From NCBI RefSeq assembly GCF_024295805.1, contig NZ_JANCLX010000011.1:62001-126000 (forward strand): a DNA stretch of 64,000 nt. The letters run 5' to 3'. The position numbers and the translations under genes are program-made. The stretch's first letter is position 1; each line of letters begins with the position of its first letter. The DNA is from Streptomyces cucumeris (GTDB lineage Bacteria > Actinomycetota > Actinomycetes > Streptomycetales > Streptomycetaceae). Under the pieces are notes generated by a model. It made no database searches, had not been told where the DNA came from, and saw nothing but the letters and a program-made list of their open reading frames with translations. Below are positions 58,400 through 64,000 of the stretch, piece after piece.

Positions 58400-59794
58400 A
58401 TGGAGGATTCCTGGGCCACTTCCCTGGATCTGCACCTGGACCTGCCCGGCGGGACGGGGGTGCGGGCGGCGCTGATCCGCTCGCTGCGGGACGCCGTGCG
58501 CGAGGGGCGGCTCGCGCCGGGCACCCGGCTGCCCTCGTCCCGTTCGCTCGCGGTGGACCTGGGCATCGCCCGGAACACGGTGGCCGACGCCTATGGGGAG
58601 CTGGTGGCCGAGGGCTGGCTGACCGCCCGCCAGGGCTCGGGCACCCGGGTGGCCCGGCGGGTGGTGCCGCCGGAGCCCGCGCCGCCGCGCACACCGCAGA
58701 CCCCGGCGAGGCCCGTCTACGATCTGACGCCCGGTTCGCCCGATGTCGCCTCCTTTCCCCGGTCGGCCTGGCTCTCCGCTTCCCGGCGCGCGCTGACCAG
58801 CGCGCCCAACGAGGCGTTCGGCTACGGGAAGCCGCAGGGCCGGGCCGAACTGCGCCGGGTGCTGGCCGACTATCTGGCGCGGGCCCGGGGGGTGCGGGCG
58901 GCGCCCGAACGGATCGTGGTCTGCGCGGGGTTCACCCAGGGGCTCGCGGTGCTCAGCCGGGTGCTGCGACAGGCCGGGGAACGCGCGGTGGCCGTCGAGT
59001 CCTACGGGCTGGACATCCACTGGAACGCGATGCGCCGGGCCGGGCTGGACACCGTGCCGCTGCCGGTGGACGGCCACGGCGCGGATGTGGCGGAGCTGGA
59101 CCGGCTGGGGGTGGGGACCGCGCTGCTGACCCCCGCGCACCAGTTCCCCACCGGGGTCTCGCTGGACCCCGACCGGCGGGCCGCGGTGGTGGACTGGGCG
59201 TCCCGGACCGGTGGACTGGTGCTGGAGGACGACTACGACGGGGAGTTCCGCTACGACCGCCAGCCGGTCGGGGCGCTCCAGGGGCTCGACCCGGAGCGGG
59301 TGGTCTATCTGGGGACGGCGAGCAAGAGCCTGGCACCGGGGCTGCGGATCGCCTGGATGGTGGTGCCGGACCACCTCATGGACGCGGTGCTGGCGCTGAA
59401 GGGCACGGGGGAGTGGCAGTCGGGCGTGCTGGACCAGCTCACGCTCGCGGAGTTCATCGACTCCGGTGCCTATGACCGCCATCTGCGCGGGATGCGGCTG
59501 CGCTACCGGCGCCGCCGCGACCAGGTGGTGGCGGCGCTGGCCGAACGCGCCCCGGGGGTGCGGGTCACCGGGATCGCGGCCGGACTGCACGCGGTGCTCG
59601 AACTCCCGCCGGGCACCGAGCTGTCGGTCGTCCAGGGGGCGGCCTGGCAGGGGCTCGCCCTGCACGGCCTGGCCCGCTTCCGCCACCCGGATGCCGGCGC
59701 GGTGCGGCGGGATGCGCTGGTGTTCGCCTATGGGACACCGCCCGACCACGCCTTCTCGGGTGCGATCGAGGCGCTGTGCCGGGTCCTGCCCTGA
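58400..59794 (+). CDS. MocR/PdxR-type GntR regulator with aminotransferase domain
   Basis: In this 464-residue protein, residues about 18-85 form a GntR winged helix (RSLRDAVREGRLAPGTRLPS, AVDLGIARNTVADAYGELVA, GWLTARQGSGTRV). Residues about 105-460 are a fold-type I aminotransferase domain with YLGTASKSLAPGLRIAW holding the PLP lysine and LEDDYDGEFRYD the cofactor-ring aspartate. Such regulators use PLP or an amino acid adduct as effector. Divergence from the AhpD-like gene across a 47-base gap suggests that operon is its target. ATG 58400 is used; its Shine-Dalgarno is weak. Confidence 0.94.
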   Translation: MEDSWATSLDLHLDLPGGTGVRAALIRSLRDAVREGRLAPGTRLPSSRSLAVDLGIARNTVADAYGELVAEGWLTARQGSGTRVARRVVPPEPAPPRTPQTPARPVYDLTPGSPDVASFPRSAWLSASRRALTSAPNEAFGYGKPQGRAELRRVLADYLARARGVRAAPERIVVCAGFTQGLAVLSRVLRQAGERAVAVESYGLDIHWNAMRRAGLDTVPLPVDGHGADVAELDRLGVGTALLTPAHQFPTGVSLDPDRRAAVVDWASRTGGLVLEDDYDGEFRYDRQPVGALQGLDPERVVYLGTASKSLAPGLRIAWMVVPDHLMDAVLALKGTGEWQSGVLDQLTLAEFIDSGAYDRHLRGMRLRYRRRRDQVVAALAERAPGVRVTGIAAGLHAVLELPPGTELSVVQGAAWQGLALHGLARFRHPDAGAVRRDALVFAYGTPPDHAFSGAIEALCRVLP

Positions 59795-59866
59795 TCCACC
59801 CCGCCGTACGGATGTGATGGCAACCCCTCTAGGGTGGGCGGTCCACACCACGGGGGAGATCATTCG

Positions 59867-60199
59867 ATGGAGCGCATCACGCCACGTCGGCTGCGGTCGA
59901 GCACGGTGATCCTGGGCAGTATGGGCGCGCTGGCGGCGGCTCTGACGTCCTGCGGTTCCGAACCGGACAAACGCTGTGTGGACCGCGACAGTTACGACGT
60001 CATGAAGGGCTACCGCGTCGTGGACTCCAGCGCCTGCCAGGGCTCCTCGACGGGCACCAAACGCGGTAAGAAGCGTGTGGACGGCGACTGGTACTACGAC
60101 GCCGATGTGACCGGCCGCTGGGCCGACTACGGCACTTTTGACAAGAGCCAGGCAGCCGACCGCGGTGGCTTCGGCTGCTCCGGTTCGGGCGGCGGCTGA
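59867..60199 (+). CDS. Small YgiB-like lipoprotein
   Basis: From ATG 59867 (GGGGGAG nine bases upstream) the product has 110 residues. The signal peptide has a lipobox LTSC. The mature part is short and polar, with CVDRDSYDVMKGYRVVDSSAC, a Lys/Arg patch and a C-terminal DRGGFGCSGSGGG. The R-G-G-F-G near the end is also found in E. coli YgiB (DUF1190), whose gene precedes ygiC, a glutathionylspermidine synthase-like ATP-grasp gene; the same order occurs here with a 3-base gap. That parallel is the main support for calling it YgiB-like; overall similarity is slight. Confidence 0.75.
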   Translation: MERITPRRLRSSTVILGSMGALAAALTSCGSEPDKRCVDRDSYDVMKGYRVVDSSACQGSSTGTKRGKKRVDGDWYYDADVTGRWADYGTFDKSQAADRGGFGCSGSGGG

Positions 60200-60202
60200 T
60201 CC

Positions 60203-61387
60203 GTGGAGCGCCATACGATCGATCCCCGCCCCGGCTGGCAGGCCACGGTCGAGGAGCAGGGGGTCATCTATCCGCTGACCCGCTACCCGGACGGTTCGCT
60301 GCGCCCCTACTGGGACGAGAGCGCCTACTACTCCTTCTCGCTGCCCGAGGTCGAGGCGCTGGAAGAGGTCGTGGAGGAGCTGCACGGGATGTGTCTGGCG
60401 GCCGCCGGGCACATCGTGGAGCACGACCGCTTCGGTGATCTGGGTATCGACGATCCCCGGCTGGCCCGGCTGATCGCCGAGTCCTGGCACCGGCGCGCCG
60501 AACAGCCCAGCGTCTACGGCCGGTTCGACCTCCGCTACGAGGGTGGCGCGGCGCCCAAACTGCTGGAGTACAACGCGGACACCCCCACCTCGCTGGTGGA
60601 GGCGGCCAGTGCGCAGTGGTTCTGGATGGAGGACCGGTTCCCCGGCGCCGACCAGTGGAACTCGCTGCACGAACGGCTGGTGGACGCCTGGCGGAAACAG
60701 GCCGGGCTGCTGCCGCCGGGCACCCCGCTGTACTTCGCGCACTCGGCCGGGGACGAACTGGGCGAGGATCTGATGACCGTCGCCTATCTGCGGGAGACGG
60801 CCGAACAGGCGGGGCTGGCCACCGAGTCGATCTCCATGGAGGACATCGGCTGGCAGGGGCTGTCCGGGCGGTTCGTGGACCGCAGGCTCGGCTTCATCCG
60901 CGCCTGTTTCAAGCTCTACCCGTGGGAGTGGCTGGTCAGCGACCGCTTCGGTCCGCATGTGCTGGACACGCTGGACAACGGCGGCGGCACCGGTTCCACC
61001 CTGTGGATCGAACCCGCCTGGAAGATGCTGCTGTCCAACAAGGCGCTGCTGGCGGTGGTCTGGGAGCTCTACCCCGGTCATCCGAATCTGCTGCCCTCCT
61101 ATCTGGACGGTCCTCGTGAACTGGCCCGTACGACGGGCTATGTGGCCAAGCCGCTGCTCGGCCGGGAAGGCGCGGGAGTCACCGTGCACCGGCCCGGGGA
61201 GGAGCCCGTGATCCGGGACGAGCCCTGCTGCTACCAGGAGTTGGCGCCGCTGCCGGAGATCGACGGCAACCGTGTGGTGCTCGGGGCCTGGGTCGTGGAG
61301 GACGAGGCGGCCGGGCTCGGTATCCGGGAGTCGGCGGGGCTGATCACCGATGAGTACGCCCGCTTTCTGCCGCATGTGATCCTCTAG
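60203..61387 (+). CDS. Glutathionylspermidine synthase-family ATP-grasp protein
   Basis: This 394-residue protein starts at GTG 60203, 3 bases after the lipoprotein gene. It matches the GSP_synth (YgiC/YjfC) family: YPLTRYPDGSLRPYWDESAYY, GRFDLRYEGGAAPKLLEYNADTP with the ATP/magnesium residues (split over two patches), WLVSDRFGPHVLD, and VAKPLLGREGAGV. Lacking the amidase half, such proteins are predicted ligases of unknown substrate and probably do not make glutathionylspermidine, since Streptomyces uses mycothiol. Its TAG stop (61385-61387) is formed by the left end of a MITE-like element, so the original C-terminus may have been different. Confidence 0.88.
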   Translation: MERHTIDPRPGWQATVEEQGVIYPLTRYPDGSLRPYWDESAYYSFSLPEVEALEEVVEELHGMCLAAAGHIVEHDRFGDLGIDDPRLARLIAESWHRRAEQPSVYGRFDLRYEGGAAPKLLEYNADTPTSLVEAASAQWFWMEDRFPGADQWNSLHERLVDAWRKQAGLLPPGTPLYFAHSAGDELGEDLMTVAYLRETAEQAGLATESISMEDIGWQGLSGRFVDRRLGFIRACFKLYPWEWLVSDRFGPHVLDTLDNGGGTGSTLWIEPAWKMLLSNKALLAVVWELYPGHPNLLPSYLDGPRELARTTGYVAKPLLGREGAGVTVHRPGEEPVIRDEPCCYQELAPLPEIDGNRVVLGAWVVEDEAAGLGIRESAGLITDEYARFLPHVIL

Positions 61388-61551
61388 GTCCTGTCCTGTC
61401 GATCTTCGTGGATCAGGCCGCGGCGTCTGGTGCCGTGGCTCGCAAGGCGGAGGGTCGTCCTTGTACTGGGCGTACTCGGATGATCCCGACAACGCGGCGA
61501 GGTGCGGTGCCAGGCGTCGCGGGCCCACGAAGATCGGCAGGACAGGGCCTA
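61385..61551. mobile_element. 167-bp MITE-like element with 27-bp inverted ends
   Basis: The ends are near-perfect inverted repeats: 61385-61411 (TAGGTCCTGTCCTGTCGATC... ) and the complement of 61525-61551, 25 of 27 bases alike. Each outer end carries TA, which looks like a TA target duplication, typical of IS630/Tc1-mariner-type elements. The inside (about 113 bases) encodes no transposase, so it would be moved in trans. I remember very similar sequence as a common repeat in Streptomyces genomes. It inserted at the 3' end of the GSP-synthase-like gene and supplies its stop codon. Confidence 0.8.
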
Positions 61552-61559
61552 AGCGGGTC

Positions 61560-62786
61560 TCATTCCGACAGCACCGCCGTGAGCTGCTCCAGGCCCCACA
61601 GCAGATCCTCCTCACTGATCACCAGCGGCGGGGCGATCCGGATGGTGGCGCCGTGGGTGTCCTTGACCAGCACCCCGCGGTCCATCAGCCGCTCGGAGAT
61701 CTGCCGCCCGGTGCCCCGGCCGGCGGGGATGTCCACCCCCGCCCACAGCCCCCGGCCGCGCACCTCCGTCACCCGGCCCGCCTCCCGCAGCAGCCCCAGC
61801 TCATGGTGGAGCCGCTCACCGAGCGCCGCGGACCGCCGCTGGAACTCCCCGGTCCGCAGCAGGGCGATCACCTCCAGCGCCACCGCGCAGGCCAGCGGAT
61901 TGCCGCCGAAGGTCGAGCCGTGCTCCCCGGGCCGGTGGACCCCGAGGATCTCGGCGGAGGAGACCACCGCCGACACCGGCACCACCCCTCCGCCCAGCGC
62001 CTTGCCCAGCACATAGACGTCCGGGACCACGCCCTCGTGCTCACAGGCGAAGGTGGTCCCGGTGCGGCCCAGCCCGGACTGGATCTCGTCCGCGATGAAC
62101 AGCACCTTGCGGGACCGGGTCAGCTCCCGGACTCCGGCCAGATAGCCCGGCGGCGGCACCAGCACCCCCGCCTCGCCCTGGACGGGCTCCAGCAGCACGG
62201 CCACGGTGTCCGCCGGGGCGGCGTCGACCGCCGTTTCCAGCGCCGTCAGATCGCCATACGGGACGATCTCGAACCCGGGGGTGTAGGGGCCGTAGTCGGC
62301 ACGGGCCTCCGGATCGGTGGAGAAGCTGACGAGGGTGGTCGTCCGGCCGTGGAAGTTGTTCTCGGCGACGATGATCCTCGCCTGGCCGTCCGGGACGCCC
62401 TTGATCCGGTAGCCCCACTTCCGGGCGGTCTTCACCGCCGTCTCGACCGCCTCCGCCCCGGTGTTCATCGGCAGCACCATCTCCATCCCGCACAGCGCGG
62501 CCAGCTCCGCGCAGAACGCCCCGAAGCGGTCGTGGTGGAAGGCGCGCGAGGTGAGCGTGACCCGCTCCAGCTGGGCCCTGGCCGCCTCGATCAGCCGGTG
62601 GTTGCCGTGCCCGAAGTTGAGCGCGGAGTATCCGGCGAGCAGATCCAGATAGCGGCGGCCCTCGATATCGGTCATCCAGGCGCCCTCCGCGGACGCGATC
62701 ACCACGGGCAGCGGATGGTAGTTGTGCGCGCTGTGGGCCTCGGCGGCCGCCAGGGCGCGCCGGGTGAGCGGATCCGGGGTGGACAA
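61560..62786 (-). CDS. rocD: Ornithine aminotransferase
   Basis: From TTG 62786 (AAGGGAG seven bases upstream) the protein has 408 residues. It converts ornithine and 2-oxoglutarate to glutamate semialdehyde and glutamate. It opens with AEAHSAHNYHPLPVVIASAEG, which is characteristic of RocD/OAT. PLP-binding features are MNTGAEAVETAVKTARKWGY, the aspartate in FIADEIQSGLGRTG and the lysine in YVLGKALGGGVVPVSAV. GNPLACAVALEVI lies near the end. ATG 62861 upstream is in frame but has no ribosome-binding site. No rocF or proC is adjacent. Its stop lies 9 bases from the MITE-like element. Confidence 0.95.
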   Translation of the reverse strand: MSTPDPLTRRALAAAEAHSAHNYHPLPVVIASAEGAWMTDIEGRRYLDLLAGYSALNFGHGNHRLIEAARAQLERVTLTSRAFHHDRFGAFCAELAALCGMEMVLPMNTGAEAVETAVKTARKWGYRIKGVPDGQARIIVAENNFHGRTTTLVSFSTDPEARADYGPYTPGFEIVPYGDLTALETAVDAAPADTVAVLLEPVQGEAGVLVPPPGYLAGVRELTRSRKVLFIADEIQSGLGRTGTTFACEHEGVVPDVYVLGKALGGGVVPVSAVVSSAEILGVHRPGEHGSTFGGNPLACAVALEVIALLRTGEFQRRSAALGERLHHELGLLREAGRVTEVRGRGLWAGVDIPAGRGTGRQISERLMDRGVLVKDTHGATIRIAPPLVISEEDLLWGLEQLTAVLSE

Positions 62787-62892
62787 CGCGTACTCCCTTC
62801 GGTGCCGGGCGCCGGGGCTTCGGCGCCGGGTGGATCCGGGGCCCGGATGGCGGCCGGGCACGTCGGCTGTCCGCGAGGGAGGGGCTGCCTAC

Positions 62893-62898
62893 TAGAGT
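62893..62898 (+). promoter_or_regulatory. Possible -10 element of glyA
   Basis: TAGAGT lies five bases before the first base of the riboswitch closing helix, so transcription would start at about the 5' edge of the aptamer. No clear -35 is seen. Confidence 0.45.
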
Positions 62899-62902
62899 GG
62901 GC

Positions 62903-62996
62903 CCGCGCACCGTGACTGGCGAGCCGAGCGTGGAACCGACCACGAGGAAGCGGTGCGCGGCCACAGCGCCACGAGGTGCCGCCCGCCTGGGCACCG
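62903..62996 (+). promoter_or_regulatory. ZTP (pfl) riboswitch upstream of glyA
   Basis: CCGCGCACCG (62903-62912) pairs perfectly with CGGTGCGCGG (62951-62960), forming the first helix. Inside are GTGACTGGCGA, GTGGAACCGACCACG and GAGGAAGCG in the order of the pfl motif. The conserved 3' block CCCGCCTGGGCA lies at 62982-62993. The class binds ZTP/ZMP, which build up when 10-formyl-THF is short, and turns on one-carbon genes such as glyA. It ends 45 bases before ATG 63042. Confidence 0.9.
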
Positions 62997-63041
62997 AAGG
63001 GATCACGACCGGACCACCACCGATCGCCCCGGAGGAATGCC

Positions 63042-64000
63042 ATGAGCCTGCCCCTTTCCCATCCCGCCCTCGCCGCGTCCGACCCCGAACTCGCCGCCCT
63101 CGTCGGCGCCGAGGAACTGCTCCAGTCCGAGACCCTGCGGCTGATCCCCAGCGAGAACTACGTCTCCTCGGCCGTGCTGGAGGCGTCGGGCACGGTGCTC
63201 CAGAACAAGTACAGCGAGGGCTACCCGGGCCGCCGCTACTACGAGGGCCAGCAGGTCATCGACCAGGTGGAGACCCTGGCCGTCAACCGGGCCAAGGCCG
63301 TCTTCGGCGCCGACCACGCCAATGTCCAGCCCTACTCCGGCTCGCCCGCCAACCTCGCCGTCTACCTCGCCTTCGCCGAGCCCGGCGACACCGTGATGGG
63401 GATGTCCCTGCCGATGGGCGGCCATCTCACCCACGGCTGGGGCGTGTCCGCCACCGGCTCCTGGTTCCGCGGTGTCCAGTACGGGGTGCGCCAGGACACC
63501 GGCATGATCGACTTCGATGAGGTCCGTGACCTGGCCCGCAAGGAGCGGCCCAAGCTGATCTTCTGCGGTGGTACCGCCGTGCCCCGCACGATCGACTTCG
63601 CCGCCTTCGCGGAGATCGCCCGCGAGGTGGACGCGGTGCTGGTCGCCGATATCGCGCATATCGCCGGACTGGTCGCGGGCGGGGCCCACCCCTCCCCGGT
63701 CCCGTATGTCGATGTCGTCTCCACCACCACCCACAAGACCCTGCGCGGTCCGCGCGGCGCGATGCTGATGGCCCGCGAGTCCCATGCCAAGGCCCTCGAC
63801 AAGGCCGTCTTCCCCGGTCTCCAGGGCGGTCCGCACAACCAGACCACCGCCGCCATCGCGGTGGCCCTCCATGAGGCCGCCCAGCCCTCCTTCCGTGACT
63901 ACGCCCATGCGGTGGTCGCCAATGCCAAGGCGCTGGCCGAGGCACTGCTCGCCCGTGGGTTCGACCTGGTCTCCGGCGGCACCGACAACCATCTGATCCT
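63042..64000 (+). CDS. glyA: Serine hydroxymethyltransferase, cut by the window end
   Basis: The first 319 codons are present from ATG 63042, five bases after GGAGGA; the 3' end is outside. It interconverts serine and glycine while loading THF with a one-carbon unit. Seen are LRLIPSENYVSSAVLEASG, NKYSEGYPGRRYYEGQ, NVQPYSGSPANLAVYLA, the PLP aspartate-histidine segment VLVADIAHIAGLVAGG and the Schiff-base lysine in VVSTTTHKTLRGPRG. FPGLQGGPHNQTTAA follows. Control by a ZTP riboswitch links its expression to purine and folate status. Confidence 0.96.
   Translation, partial: MSLPLSHPALAASDPELAALVGAEELLQSETLRLIPSENYVSSAVLEASGTVLQNKYSEGYPGRRYYEGQQVIDQVETLAVNRAKAVFGADHANVQPYSGSPANLAVYLAFAEPGDTVMGMSLPMGGHLTHGWGVSATGSWFRGVQYGVRQDTGMIDFDEVRDLARKERPKLIFCGGTAVPRTIDFAAFAEIAREVDAVLVADIAHIAGLVAGGAHPSPVPYVDVVSTTTHKTLRGPRGAMLMARESHAKALDKAVFPGLQGGPHNQTTAAIAVALHEAAQPSFRDYAHAVVANAKALAEALLARGFDLVSGGTDNHLI

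Noticed and set aside
61385..61551. MITE region considered as a plain terminator or a transposase remnant
   Set aside because: The 27-bp ends are too far apart for a terminator, and the interior is too short and lacks transposase motifs.
58349..61615. Minus-strand open frame of 1088 codons
   Set aside because: It is antisense to the MocR, lipoprotein and ATP-grasp genes, all with clear motifs. Long shadow frames are expected at this GC content. Only its last part touches the MITE-like element.

Overview
This is a GC-rich actinobacterial chromosome segment, almost certainly from a Streptomyces. Codon third positions are overwhelmingly G or C, many genes start with GTG or TTG, regulator families are typical of the genus (XRE-DUF5753 with DUF397, XRE-DUF2690), and the core order pcrA, icmB, sucCD, purN-purH, folD, mdh, betaine genes, glyA is, as I remember it, the order around SCO4797 to SCO4837 in S. 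coelicolor. No tRNA, rRNA, CRISPR array, prophage or intact transposase gene was seen. Both ends cut a gene: a sensor kinase at base 1 and glyA at base 64000.

Bases 1-8850 are accessory. They hold a two-component pair, a gene remnant, a lipoprotein, a secreted protein that may be an ADP-ribosyltransferase toxin, an FAD monooxygenase divergent from its TetR regulator, a WhiJ-type module (RsbW-like ATPase, XRE regulator, DUF397 protein with a triplicated motif) and an orphan homoserine-dehydrogenase-like protein. Bases 8850-10703 encode the most unusual gene: an XRE-type DNA-binding domain, a long coiled coil, then a complete DnaA AAA+ module and DnaA domain IV, with domain I missing, a shortened initiator-specific region and an altered DnaA-box-reading motif. 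Its start site is duplicated by a 13-bp repeat that creates an 8-codon upstream reading frame.

Bases 10835-20123 deal with the cell wall and with DNA repair. There are two NlpC/P60 hydrolases (one behind a c-di-AMP riboswitch, one behind a long 5' hairpin), an L,D-transpeptidase, an M23 peptidase with a huge disordered N-terminus, and pcrA behind a RecA-NDp/PafBC-type DNA-damage promoter. Bases 22233-30323 are a five-gene divergent cluster: SWIM zinc-finger protein and DUF5691 protein on the minus strand; MoxR-type AAA+, DUF5682 and von Willebrand A proteins on the plus strand. Both operons begin with the same RecA-NDp-type promoter, so the cluster looks DNA-damage responsive, like pcrA.

Bases 30479-45306 are mostly core metabolism: two secreted proteins, sucCD, a DUF6350 membrane protein, purN-purH, folD, a DUF3017 protein, an XRE-DUF2690 regulator and mdh. 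Bases 45459-49558 hold four unrecognised genes. Two adjacent products (A and B) share a near-identical 15-residue motif, at the C-terminus of A and near the N-terminus of B, and two others (C and D) are paralogues ending in FCPTAYC plus a few residues. Bases 49696-57117 are a choline-to-betaine operon (betB, betA) with an ABC uptake system whose permease is two ProW units fused in one chain. Then come an AhpD-like/PEP-mutase operon divergent from a MocR regulator, a YgiB/YgiC-like pair, a 167-bp MITE-like element sitting exactly on a stop codon, rocD, and glyA behind a ZTP riboswitch. The ZTP switch fits its setting: purN, purH, folD and glyA in this window all belong to folate one-carbon metabolism.
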